From assembly GCA_964430375.1 (NCBI GenBank), contig CAYSEZ010000041.1, positions 1 through 9,119 on the forward strand: DNA of 9,119 nt, given 5' to 3'. Of this stretch, positions 1-6,836 are shown piece by piece. A program made the translations under genes and the position numbers. Within the stretch, counting starts at the first letter, position 1, and the number at the start of each line of letters is the position of its first letter. The notes beneath the pieces were generated by a model. That model was not told the DNA's origin. It was given only the letters and a program-made list of their open reading frames with translations, and did no database searches. This DNA is from HGM10836 sp964430375. GTDB lineage: Bacteria > Bacillota_I > Bacilli_A > RF39 > UBA660.

Positions 1-26
1 AGCCTTATACTGATTTGTATAAGACT
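1..26 (-). terminator. Terminator hairpin of the rpsF-ssb-rpsR operon (cut by window edge)
   Basis: On the minus strand, bases 26-17 pair with 10-1 to give a 10-bp stem (one G-U pair) around a 6-nt loop (AAATCA). It starts 14 nt past the rpsR stop codon. The U-run expected after an intrinsic terminator would lie left of base 1, so it cannot be seen. Position and stem strength make a Rho-independent terminator the best reading. Nothing else lies between base 1 and rpsR. Confidence 0.7.
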
Positions 27-40
27 TAATATTCTTTTTA

Positions 41-256
41 TTATTTTGTGAATGGTAATAATGCAATTGCTCTTGCTTTTTTAATTTGTTCTGCGATATA
101 TCTTTGATGTTTAGCACAAGCACCAGTTACACGTCTTGGTAAGATTTTACCTTTATCATTTGTATATTTTTTTAATATTTCTACATCTTTGTAGTTAATT
201 TCTTTACCTGCACACATGTAACATACTTTTTTCTTTCTTCTATAAAATTCTGCCAT
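41..256 (-). CDS. rpsR: 30S ribosomal protein S18, zinc-ligand (C+) form
   Basis: S18 binds the platform of the 30S subunit as a heterodimer with S6. The 71-residue product has the normal family length and the hallmark KILPRRVTG segment (residues 37-45), ending in ALLPF. The start is the ATG at 256, preceded by AAGGAGG at ideal spacing. An in-frame extension to 289 would add 11 residues and run back into the end of ssb, so it is rejected. Cys12, Cys15, Cys47 and His50 form a CxxC...CxxH set, as in the zinc-binding version of S18; many Bacilli, including B. subtilis, have lost these residues. It is the last gene of the rpsF-ssb-rpsR operon, 13 nt after ssb. In S6-S18-regulated operons the protein pair can repress its own mRNA; whether that happens here is inference. 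Confidence 0.97.
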   Translation of the reverse strand: MAEFYRRKKKVCYMCAGKEINYKDVEILKKYTNDKGKILPRRVTGACAKHQRYIAEQIKKARAIALLPFTK

Positions 257-269
257 GTTTTCCTCCTTA

Positions 270-818
270 TTAGAATGGCAAGTCGTCATCTTCTATTTTT
301 ATTTCTTCGCCAAAGTCTTTGAATGGATCATTATCTACATTAACATTATTATTTGTTTGAGTGTTATATGTAGGTTCTGGATTAAAGTTATTATAACTAT
401 TATTGTAATTGTTGTTATAATTGTTATTTAATTCACTTGTGTAATTATATGGTGAATCATTTACTTCTCCAGATGGAATGTTTTGATTTTGACTTTGACT
501 TGATTTTGTATCTAAAAACTGTACATTGTCTGCGACTACTTCAAACGCATATCTTCTTTGTCCATTTTGGTCATCATAAGTTCGAGTTTGAATACGTCCA
601 TCGATAGCAACTTGACTTCCTTTTCTTAAATAATTTTTTACATTTTCAGCTAACTTTCTCCATACGACAATATTAATATAGTCTACTTCTCTCTCTCCAT
701 TTTGGCCAGTATAATTCCTATTTATTGCTATAGAAAAAGTTGCTACTGGTAAATTTGATCCTGTATATCTTAATTCAGGATCTCTTGTTAATCTTCCAAT
801 TAAAAATACTTTATTCAT
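270..818 (-). CDS. ssb: Single-stranded DNA-binding protein SSB
   Basis: SSB coats single-stranded DNA at replication forks and recruits repair and restart proteins. The 182-residue product starts with the usual MNKVFLIGRLTRDPELRY. It has an OB fold over about residues 1-105 (with VDYINIVVWRKLAENV and the GRIQTRTY strand), a disordered linker at about 106-170, and the acidic tip DDDLPF (177-182) that docks partner proteins such as PriA, RecO or RecQ in other bacteria. The linker is unusually asparagine-rich, with a four-residue NNNY-like tandem repeat at 131-146. The ATG start has AGAGGT upstream and lies 10 nt after the rpsF stop, so the two are probably translationally coupled. Being between rpsF and rpsR marks it as the essential, SsbA-type housekeeping copy rather than a competence or phage SSB. 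Confidence 0.97.
   Translation of the reverse strand: MNKVFLIGRLTRDPELRYTGSNLPVATFSIAINRNYTGQNGEREVDYINIVVWRKLAENVKNYLRKGSQVAIDGRIQTRTYDDQNGQRRYAFEVVADNVQFLDTKSSQSQNQNIPSGEVNDSPYNYTSELNNNYNNNYNNSYNNFNPEPTYNTQTNNNVNVDNDPFKDFGEEIKIEDDDLPF
381..428 (-). repeat. Imperfect 12-nt tandem repeat coding Asn/Tyr in the SSB linker
   Basis: These 48 bases hold four imperfect 12-nt units of AAT/AAC and TAT/TAC codons, giving NNNY, NNNY, NNSY and NNFN (SSB residues 131-146). Eleven of the sixteen residues are Asn. Low-complexity repeats of this kind expand and contract easily by slippage, so linker length may differ between strains (inference). Confidence 0.8.
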
Positions 819-828
819 TTGTTACCTC

Positions 829-1116
829 TTAATCTTCAATTTTTACTACTAATGAACGAATAATATTTGCGTTAACATTAGACATATGATTAAATTCATC
901 AATTGTTTTAGTTGTTCCTTCAATTGTGTATAGATGATAATAACCTTTTTTATGTTTTTTAATTTCATAAGCTAAATCTCTTTGACCCATATCTTTTGAA
1001 TCTAAAATTTTGCCTTCATTTTTTTCAAGTAGGTTTTTAACATCTTCTTTTACACTATTAATTGATGCTTCATCTAAAGTAGGATTAACTATAAACATAA
1101 TTTCATACTTTTTCAC
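829..1116 (-). CDS. rpsF: 30S ribosomal protein S6
   Basis: S6 pairs with S18 on the 30S platform. The product is 95 residues, the usual length. It opens with KKYEIMFIVNPTLDE and contains GQRDLAYEIKKHKKGYYHLY, the conserved beta-strand core of the S6 ferredoxin-like fold. I chose the GTG at 1116 because AAAGGAGGTG lies just upstream and the homology starts exactly there. The open frame continues to a TTG at 1158, but those 14 codons overlap the structured leader and match nothing in S6. This is the first gene of the rpsF-ssb-rpsR operon, driven by an extended -10 promoter at 1182-1211. Its leader can mask the ribosome binding site (see the separate entry). Confidence 0.96.
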   Translation of the reverse strand: MKKYEIMFIVNPTLDEASINSVKEDVKNLLEKNEGKILDSKDMGQRDLAYEIKKHKKGYYHLYTIEGTTKTIDEFNHMSNVNANIIRSLVVKIED

Positions 1117-1177
1117 TTTTTGCACCTCCTTTTGGACATCTGGCTTCTTACGAAGCAAGGAGTAATTTCTACTCGGT
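1117..1177 (-). promoter_or_regulatory. Structured 5' leader of rpsF, candidate autoregulatory element
   Basis: This is the transcribed leader between the predicted start site (about 1173-1178) and the GTG. It holds three mutually informative pairings on the minus strand. Hairpin A is GAGTA/TACTC (1174-1170 with 1164-1160, 5-nt loop). Hairpin B is GCTTC-GTAA-GAAGC (1156-1143), with a GNRA-type tetraloop. A third helix pairs CTCCTT (1162-1157) with AAGGAG (1131-1126), the core of the Shine-Dalgarno. The third helix is directly stacked on hairpin B and excludes hairpin A, because both need bases 1160-1162. The result is a two-state switch with the ribosome binding site open or closed. An S6:S18-binding rpsF leader is known in many bacteria; whether this belongs to that family or is a separate solution cannot be settled by eye. 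Confidence 0.55.
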
Positions 1178-1181
1178 ACAT

Positions 1182-1211
1182 ATTATAACAAATTGTATAC
1201 TTGTTTGTCTA
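1182..1211 (-). promoter_or_regulatory. Sigma-A-type promoter of rpsF-ssb-rpsR
   Basis: The -10 is a perfect TATAAT (1187-1182) with the extended TGn just before it. The -35 is TAGACA (1211-1206, 5 of 6 matches to TTGACA) with an 18-nt spacer. The predicted start is near 1175, giving a leader of about 60 nt. This is the best promoter in the window, as expected for a ribosomal protein operon. Confidence 0.85.
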
Positions 1212-1427
1212 GTTATTTATTAAAAGTTTTTAAATTTCTGAATTCTCAAAGTAAATGAAATTTTACTATTTCTGTTGCAATAAGTTTGAGACTTATTCTA
1301 ATAAATAATTTTTTATATTCCACTTTAAGTGTTGCAATTACTATAAGAAGTAACCTTTTTGAATTTATTAATTTGATTTCATGTTAAAATTTATTTCTTC
1401 TGTATAATTATTGCTTTAATATACTAT
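1212..1427. other. AT-rich intergenic region between ychF terminator and rpsF promoter
   Basis: No convincing gene or RNA is visible on either strand. Three small items stand out: a 9-bp direct repeat TGTTGCAAT at 1273-1281 and 1330-1338; a hairpin AATAAGT/ACTTATT at 1279-1297 that overlaps the first repeat; and a short palindrome CACTTTAAGTG at 1321-1331 that abuts the second. They could be operator-like elements upstream of the rpsF promoter or simply chance structure in AT-rich DNA. Confidence 0.4.
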
Positions 1428-1466
1428 AAAAAATAATCTATAAGTTAATTTATTATAGATTATTTT
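1428..1466 (-). terminator. Intrinsic terminator after ychF
   Basis: On the minus strand, a perfect 14-bp stem pairs 1466-1453 with 1443-1430 around a 9-nt loop. The 3' arm runs into six U residues (1433-1428). The stem begins one nucleotide after the ychF stop codon, so it closes the parA-to-ychF block. The stem is nearly all A-T and relies on length rather than GC content. Because it is almost perfectly symmetrical, it might also act on plus-strand transcripts. Confidence 0.85.
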
Positions 1467-1467
1467 A

Positions 1468-2565
1468 TTATAAGTTAAATCTAAAGTGACAAATGTCTCC
1501 ATCTTGCATTAGATAGTCTTTTCCTTCTAGTCTAAATTTACCTTCTTCTTTTACTTTTTGTTCACTACCACATTCTATTAAATCTTTATATGATATTACT
1601 TCTGCTTTTATAAAACCTTTTTCAAAGTCTGTATGAATAATACCTGCACATTCTTTAGCATTAGTACCATCTTTATAAGTCCATGCTTTTACTTCTTCTG
1701 GACCACATGTAAAGTATGTTTTTAATCCTAGAAGTTTGTAAGTGGTTTCTACTAGTTTATCTAGGCCACTTTTTTCTATTCCTAAATCATTTAGCATTTC
1801 TTTTTTATCATCATCATTTAATTCAGCAAGTTCTGATTCTATTTTAGCAGATACAATAATTACTTCTGAGTTTTCTTTTTCTGCATATTTTTTTAATTCT
1901 TTTACATAATCATTTTCTATAGTTATTTCATCTTCACTTATATTTGCTAAATAAATATGTGGTTTTAATGTTAAAAAGTTAAATGATTTTATAGCAAGTT
2001 TTTCTTCTTTTGTGTATTCTACTAAACGTAAAGGTATATTTTGTTCTAAAGAAGTTTTTGATTTTTCTAGTGCATTTACTTCTAGAAGAGCATCTTTATC
2101 TTTGGTTGTTTCTGCTTTTTTCTTTATTTTTTCTATACGATTAGTTATTATTTCTAAATCTGCGAGTGCTAGTTCTAGGTTTATTATTTCTACATCTCTT
2201 ACTGGATCTACTGTTCCTTCGACATGAGTTATTTCTTTATCATTAAAACATCTTACTACTTCGACTATTGCATCTACTTCTCTTATATGAGATAAGAATT
2301 TATTACCTAGTCCTTCGCCATTTGATGCTCCTTTTACTATACCTGCGATATCTACAAATTCAAACGTAGCAGGTTTTAATTCTTTAGGTAAGTATAATTC
2401 TTCTAAATGTTGTAATCTTTCATCTGGAACAGATACTATACCTACGTTTGGGTCAATAGTGGCAAATGGATAGTTTGCTACTAGTATATTTTTTTTTGTT
2501 ATTGCATTAAAAAGTGTTGATTTACCTACATTAGGTAGTCCTACTATGCCTGCTTTTAAACTCAT
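1468..2565 (-). CDS. ychF: Ribosome-binding ATPase YchF (Obg-family)
   Basis: YchF (YyaF/EngD, OLA1 in eukaryotes) is an Obg-family P-loop NTPase that binds ribosomes and prefers ATP. The 365-residue product has normal length and all expected parts: the P-loop GLPNVGKST (9-17), switch region YPFATIDPNVG (32-42), the G3 motif DIAG (72-75) followed by IVKGASNGEGLGNKFL, a helical coiled-coil insertion at about 130-190, and a C-terminal TGS domain (about 281-365) ending in the typical QDGDICHFRFN. The G4 position reads NISE (208-211) rather than NKxD, which fits the relaxed, ATP-favouring specificity of this family. ATG with AAGGAGG upstream; the ribosome site overlaps the stop codon of the transporter gene, 10 nt away. 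It is the last gene before a strong terminator. Confidence 0.97.
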   Translation of the reverse strand: MSLKAGIVGLPNVGKSTLFNAITKKNILVANYPFATIDPNVGIVSVPDERLQHLEELYLPKELKPATFEFVDIAGIVKGASNGEGLGNKFLSHIREVDAIVEVVRCFNDKEITHVEGTVDPVRDVEIINLELALADLEIITNRIEKIKKKAETTKDKDALLEVNALEKSKTSLEQNIPLRLVEYTKEEKLAIKSFNFLTLKPHIYLANISEDEITIENDYVKELKKYAEKENSEVIIVSAKIESELAELNDDDKKEMLNDLGIEKSGLDKLVETTYKLLGLKTYFTCGPEEVKAWTYKDGTNAKECAGIIHTDFEKGFIKAEVISYKDLIECGSEQKVKEEGKFRLEGKDYLMQDGDICHFRFNL

Positions 2566-2575
2566 TTTTGCCTCC

Positions 2576-4171
2576 TTATAATGTTGGGTATGTGCCTGGT
2601 CCTAGTGGTAATCCAAGAATATACCATAATATGATAATTACTATCCAAGTTACTGAAAAAGCAATTAAATATGGTTTCATTATTTTTATACCATCTCTTA
2701 TTGTATATACTCTATCTTTTTCTTTGTTATATATATTTAGATATCCTATGTATACAACAAAGTATGCTAGAAGTGGGGTCACAGCGTTTGTTAATGATTC
2801 TGATGCTCTAAAGATAAATTGTGCAAATTGTGGTGACATATTTAGTTGCATCATCATTGGTACAAGTACTGGTGATATTATTGTCCATTTTGATACTGAT
2901 GTTGTAACAAATAGGTTTGATATTGCTATTATAAACATTGCAAAAAGTATTAATATTACACCTGAAAGTGGTAAGCTTTTTAAAATGTTAGTTAAAGTTG
3001 CTACTACTAGGGTTCCTATATTACTTTCTTTAAATATTGCAATAAATTGTGAAGCAAAGAATATCATTATAAGTAAATATCCTATACTTGATATTTTTTC
3101 TCCTAGTTTTTCTATTAAGTCTTTATCATCTTTAATAGATTTAGCACCAACTCCATATGCTATACCTGTTATAGCAAAGAATATTGCCATCATATATGTA
3201 AAACCATCTTGGAAGTATGAATTTACTCCGAATAATTGATCTACATAGGCTTCTTTTGTATTATCTAAAAGTATTCCTGATAATGGAAGACCTGGTACAA
3301 TCATATAGATAAAGATTAAAATAACTATTATACCTGCGATAAAAGCATATTTTAAACCTTGTTTTTCTTTTGTTTCTTCTAGTATCTTTTTTTGTTCTTC
3401 ATATTGTAAGTCTAAATATTCTATTTCTTTTGTATTTCCTTCTTCATCTTTAGTTTTTGATATATATCTACCCATTTTTTTTGCTACAAATTTTTCTGTT
3501 ATGATTGTTCCTACTATTGAAATTATTATACACGATACAATCATAATATATAGATTAGAGGTCATTCTAACATAGAAAGTACTATCTATTAAGTTAGCAG
3601 CTTTTATTGTATATGGAATTAAATCTATATCTGTACTTCCTACAAAGAAACTAATGCTGTAACCAAATGCTACTCCTCCGAATGCTGTAGCAATTCCTGT
3701 AAGTGGGTTTCTACCATTAAATAGAAAGAGTAATGCACTTAATGGAATTAGTATTGCATATCCTACTTCATTTACTATACTTGAAAATACTGATATTAAA
3801 ATTATTAGAAATGTTATTGTTTTAGGGTTTATTTTAACTAGTTTTCTTTTCATAAATGTTTGAATAAGTCCTGTTACATCTGCGACGCCTATACCTATTA
3901 ATGTTATAATTAAAGTACTTAATGTTGTAAAACTTATAAAGTTAGTTGCAGCATTACTTATAATATATTTTATACCATCATAAGATAACATGTTTTTTAC
4001 TACTACAATTGTTTTTTCTAAACTATTTGTACTTTGATTTATAGTACTATAGGTTACTGATGTATTAAATAGTGAAAGTATAAAACTTAGTAATACTACT
4101 ATAAATGTTAATAATATAAAACTAGTTACTGGATGTAATTTAATTTTTTTTAATTTTTTCTTTTTTGCCAT
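2576..4171 (-). CDS. AbgT-family membrane transporter
   Basis: The 531-residue polytopic membrane protein matches the AbgT family, whose members import p-aminobenzoyl-glutamate or export sulfonamide-type antimetabolites. Supporting sequence: HPVTSFILLTFIVVLLSF near the N-terminus (13-30), GIGVADVTGLI (93-103), VSKWTIISPVLVPMMM (426-441) and SESLTNAVTPLLAYFV (457-472). Length is right for the family (about 490-530). A charged cytoplasmic loop with helical character lies at about 230-272. The family signature before the last helix pair is usually R-x-x-D; here it is R455-A-S-E458, and the usual Asn-containing loop reads SISFFVGSTD (172-181), so substrate cannot be assumed. ATG with AAGGAG that lies inside the last codons of the preceding gene (2-nt gap), hence probable translational coupling. 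It is absent from the equivalent Bacillus locus. Confidence 0.85.
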   Translation of the reverse strand: MAKKKKLKKIKLHPVTSFILLTFIVVLLSFILSLFNTSVTYSTINQSTNSLEKTIVVVKNMLSYDGIKYIISNAATNFISFTTLSTLIITLIGIGVADVTGLIQTFMKRKLVKINPKTITFLIILISVFSSIVNEVGYAILIPLSALLFLFNGRNPLTGIATAFGGVAFGYSISFFVGSTDIDLIPYTIKAANLIDSTFYVRMTSNLYIMIVSCIIISIVGTIITEKFVAKKMGRYISKTKDEEGNTKEIEYLDLQYEEQKKILEETKEKQGLKYAFIAGIIVILIFIYMIVPGLPLSGILLDNTKEAYVDQLFGVNSYFQDGFTYMMAIFFAITGIAYGVGAKSIKDDKDLIEKLGEKISSIGYLLIMIFFASQFIAIFKESNIGTLVVATLTNILKSLPLSGVILILFAMFIIAISNLFVTTSVSKWTIISPVLVPMMMQLNMSPQFAQFIFRASESLTNAVTPLLAYFVVYIGYLNIYNKEKDRVYTIRDGIKIMKPYLIAFSVTWIVIIILWYILGLPLGPGTYPTL

Positions 4172-4173
4172 AT

Positions 4174-4359
4174 TTACTCCTTGACTATTTTTTTTATCTT
4201 TTTATTAAATTCTATTCTAGGTAGCATAACACTTCTACCACAGTTTAAGCATTCTATTTTAATATCTGCTCCTAGTCTTGTTATTATCCATAAGTTAGAG
4301 CCACATGGGTGTTGTTTTTTCATTATTACTTTTGTTCCTAATTCATAATCATTTTTCAT
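4174..4359 (-). CDS. DUF951 family small protein (YyzM-like), probable zinc site
   Basis: This is a 61-residue protein of the DUF951 family, whose function is unknown. The family pattern is clear: a basic and hydrophobic start, HPCGSNLW (17-24), RLGADIKIECLNCG (28-41), then VMLPR (44-48) and a lysine-rich tail. His17, Cys19, Cys37 and Cys40 are well placed to bind one metal ion, probably zinc (inference). The ATG lies inside the end of mscS: the two genes overlap by 11 nt in different frames, with AGAGGT upstream. In Bacillus and Staphylococcus the same family sits just before ychF, so its position is part of a conserved block. Here a transporter gene has come between it and ychF. Confidence 0.93.
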   Translation of the reverse strand: MKNDYELGTKVIMKKQHPCGSNLWIITRLGADIKIECLNCGRSVMLPRIEFNKKIKKIVKE

Positions 4360-5146
4360 TTAATACCTCTATTTTGTTATATGGAATGCTTATTTTTTCT
4401 TTGTTAAATTCATCAAGTATTATTTTTCTTATTTGTCTTTGTACTTTATACTGGGTTGTGCTTTTTACTTCTGCGGTTAAGCGATAATTAATACTTGATG
4501 ATGCTAATTCATTTATTCCTAATATTTCTACATTTCCTACTACATCATTTATTTCTTTTATTTTGTTTGTTATTTTGTTTAAGATTTTTTCTACTTTTTC
4601 TAGGTCTTCTTCATAGGAAATTGGAATATCTATTATGGCATAATTATTTGATTTTGAATAGTTTATTACTTCACTTATGTTTCTATTAGATATTATTTTT
4701 ATTTTACCTTCATAGTTTTTTAGTTTTGTTGATTTTAATCCTACTGATACTATGTTTCCTGTGAAGTTATTTATTTCTACTAAATCTCCGACATCATATT
4801 GATCTTCAATTATAATAAACATTCCTGATAATATATCTTTCATTATATCTTGAAGTGCTAAACCTATTACAACACTTGCTATTCCTATTCCTGCAAGTAG
4901 TGATGTAACGTTTATACCTAGTGTTTCTAGTATTATAATTATTTCTATTATTATGATTGTTACTTTTAGAATACTTATTAAAAGTTTTGTTAGAGTTTGT
5001 TGTCTTTTCTTTTTTCTAGTTAGACTTTTTGTTAAAACTTTTTTTAATAATAAGTATATTATGTATCCAATTAAAATATAAATAATTATAGTAATAATAG
5101 ACATATAAGTACTTTTTTGTCCTAAAAATTTAAAAATATTTTTCAT
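4349..5146 (-). CDS. Small-conductance mechanosensitive channel, MscS family
   Basis: MscS channels open under membrane tension and release solutes during hypo-osmotic shock. The 265-residue protein has three predicted membrane helices (about 14-34, 55-77 and 80-112). The third is the Gly/Ala-rich pore helix with AGIGIASVVIGLALQDIMKD (85-104), followed by LSGMFIIIEDQYDVGDLVEI, the conserved entry to the beta domain. A soluble alpha/beta domain fills residues 160-260. Length and layout match the compact, YkuT/YggB-like members. ATG with AGGTGA upstream, 7 nt after the parB stop. It ends in TGA, the only TGA stop here, which overlaps the next start. An MscS-type gene next to spo0J and DUF951 is common in Firmicutes, so this is ancestral context. 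Confidence 0.94.
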   Translation of the reverse strand: MKNIFKFLGQKSTYMSIITIIIYILIGYIIYLLLKKVLTKSLTRKKKRQQTLTKLLISILKVTIIIIEIIIILETLGINVTSLLAGIGIASVVIGLALQDIMKDILSGMFIIIEDQYDVGDLVEINNFTGNIVSVGLKSTKLKNYEGKIKIISNRNISEVINYSKSNNYAIIDIPISYEEDLEKVEKILNKITNKIKEINDVVGNVEILGINELASSSINYRLTAEVKSTTQYKVQRQIRKIILDEFNKEKISIPYNKIEVLNEK

Positions 5147-5153
5147 AATTCAC

Positions 5154-6038
5154 CTATTTGTTGTAATTTATTATATCTAGTATTCTATTTAAGTCATTTG
5201 TGTTTACGAATGATATTTGCATTTTTTTATTATTTATTGTTACTTTTGTACCTAAGTAGTCTGATAAGTCATTTTCTAATGCTTCATATTCATTTATTTC
5301 TTTTCTTTTTGTTATTTTATTTTTTCTTGCATATTCATTATTATTTGTTAATTCTTCTAGTTTTCTTACACTTAAGTCATTATTTATTATTTCATCTGAT
5401 AAAGTTTCTATTTTTTCTTTACTTTCTAGTTTTGATAATACTCTTGCGTGTCCCATTGAAAGTTTTCCATCTTGAATTAGTGTTTTTGTTTCATTTGGTA
5501 AATTAAGTAAACCTAACATATTTGTAATATGACTTCTGCTTTTACCTACTTTTTTTGCTAATTCTTCTTGGGTTAGATTTAAGTTATCCATTAAACTTTT
5601 ATATGCAGTTGCTTCTTCAATTGCATTTAAGTTTTCTCTTTGTAAGTTTTCTAGGACTGCGATTTCCATCATTTGTTCATCAGTAAAGTTACGGATAATT
5701 GCAGGTATAGTTTGTTTTCCCGCTAGTATTGATGCACGGTATCTACGCTCTCCAGCGACTATTTCGTATCCTTTGATGCTTTTTTTAACAATTATTGGTT
5801 GAAATACTCCGTGTTCTTTTATAGAATCTGCTAATTCTTGTAACTTTTCATCATCGAATGTTTTTCTTGGTTGATACGGATTTGCTCTTAATTCTTTTAT
5901 TGGTAAGTCTCTTACTTCATCTTCTGTAGCGGTTTCCATTATTTTTTCTTCAACATTTCCATATGTTATGTCTTCAATATTAAATAGTTCTTCTAAACCC
6001 CTTCCTAGGGCTCTTCTTTTTGGATTATTAGTTTCCAT
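5154..6038 (-). CDS. parB: Chromosome partitioning protein ParB (Spo0J)
   Basis: ParB is the CTP-dependent clamp that loads at parS sites, spreads on DNA and recruits SMC near the origin. The 294-residue protein has an N-terminal ParA-contacting peptide RRALGRGLEELF (8-19). Its CTPase domain carries NPYQPR (53-58), the GERRYRAS motif (96-103) and ENLQRENLNAIEEA (130-143). A helix-turn-helix follows at about 154-180 (NLTQEELAKKVGKSRSHITN), then the GHAR segment (196-199) and a C-terminal dimer domain (about 245-294). Arg168 and Gly196 match parS-reading ParB proteins rather than Noc. The ATG at 6038 has AGGTGA 9 nt upstream. A TTG at 6047 is too close to that site and is rejected. It overlaps the end of parA by 11 nt, so the pair should be translationally coupled. 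Confidence 0.95.
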   Translation of the reverse strand: METNNPKRRALGRGLEELFNIEDITYGNVEEKIMETATEDEVRDLPIKELRANPYQPRKTFDDEKLQELADSIKEHGVFQPIIVKKSIKGYEIVAGERRYRASILAGKQTIPAIIRNFTDEQMMEIAVLENLQRENLNAIEEATAYKSLMDNLNLTQEELAKKVGKSRSHITNMLGLLNLPNETKTLIQDGKLSMGHARVLSKLESKEKIETLSDEIINNDLSVRKLEELTNNNEYARKNKITKRKEINEYEALENDLSDYLGTKVTINNKKMQISFVNTNDLNRILDIINYNK

Positions 6039-6810
6039 TTGCTTCAATCACCTCTTTGGCTAAATTTAGATATGCTTCTGATCCTCTACTTTTTGGATCA
6101 TATGCAATTATTGGTTTTCCATGTGATGGTGCTTCTGTTAATCTGATTAATCTTGGAATTATTGTATTATATACTTTATCTTTAAAGTATTTTCTTATTT
6201 CTTCGACTACTTCTAGTCCTAAATTTGTTCTTACATCTAGCATTGTTAGTAAGACTCCTTCAATAGATAGTTTTGGATTTAGATTTTGTTGTGTATACAT
6301 TATTGCACGTAATAATTGAGTTATTCCTTCTAGTGCAAAAAATTCACATTGTACTGGTATGATAACTGAATCTGATGCAGTTAATGCATTTGTTGTTATA
6401 ATACCTAGTGCAGGCGGACAATCTATTATGATGTAATCATATTTATCTTTTATTTGTTCTATATGATATTTTAGTTGTTCTGACTTTGAAACATTAGTAT
6501 TTTCTTTAGCTTGTTCTATTTCTATATCTATACCTGCTAGATTAATATTTGCGGGTAAAACATATAAATTTTTATATTTTGTTTTTACTATTGCTTCTTC
6601 TATTTTACAGGTATTATTTAATACATTGTATACACTTTTATCTATTTCTCCTTTGTTTAGTCCTATTCCAGTAGTAGCATTACATTGTGGATCTAAGTCT
6701 ACTAGTAACACTTTTTTATTTAGTATTGCAAGAGATGCAGATAAGTTAATACTAGTTGTAGTTTTTCCTACTCCACCTTTTTGATTTATTAAAGAGATTA
6801 TTTTTCCCAT
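6028..6810 (-). CDS. parA: Chromosome partitioning ATPase ParA (Soj)
   Basis: ParA/Soj is a deviant Walker ATPase that binds DNA as an ATP dimer, is triggered by the ParB N-terminus, and in Bacillus also tunes DnaA. The 260-residue protein has the deviant Walker A KGGVGKTT (11-18, with signature Lys11 and catalytic Lys16), the A' segment VLLVDLDPQCNAT (34-46), Walker B YIIIDCPPALG (126-136), and the basic stretch PRLIRLTEAPS (219-229) in the region that contacts DNA. Length equals chromosomal Soj, without the N-terminal helix-turn-helix of plasmid type Ia ParA. I chose the ATG at 6810, with AGGTGA just upstream; a GTG at 6819 falls inside that site. It starts the long block that runs to ychF and has its own likely promoter. 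Confidence 0.96.
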   Translation of the reverse strand: MGKIISLINQKGGVGKTTTSINLSASLAILNKKVLLVDLDPQCNATTGIGLNKGEIDKSVYNVLNNTCKIEEAIVKTKYKNLYVLPANINLAGIDIEIEQAKENTNVSKSEQLKYHIEQIKDKYDYIIIDCPPALGIITTNALTASDSVIIPVQCEFFALEGITQLLRAIMYTQQNLNPKLSIEGVLLTMLDVRTNLGLEVVEEIRKYFKDKVYNTIIPRLIRLTEAPSHGKPIIAYDPKSRGSEAYLNLAKEVIEANGN

Positions 6811-6836
6811 TTTTATCACCTACTTCTTCATTATAT

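Noticed and set aside
257..289. N-terminal extension of rpsR to base 289
   Set aside because: It overlaps the end of ssb and ignores a perfect AAGGAGG in front of the ATG at 256, where S18 homology begins.
1117..1158. N-terminal extension of rpsF starting at the TTG at 1158
   Set aside because: It would place the real Shine-Dalgarno inside the coding region, overlaps the folded leader, and adds 14 residues with no counterpart in S6.
2568..3239. 223-codon open frame on the plus strand opposite the transporter gene
   Set aside because: It is the antisense shadow of a membrane protein gene. It has no ribosome site, and its hydrophobic runs mirror the codons of the real gene.
4280..4292. DnaA-box-like TTATCCATA, a hint of oriC
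   Set aside because: A single near-match inside the DUF951 coding region, with no cluster and no AT-rich unwinding element beside it.
5717..5723. Half of an NBS-like site (TTTCCCG) within parB
   Set aside because: The other half of the palindrome is missing, and the bases are explained by conserved codons.
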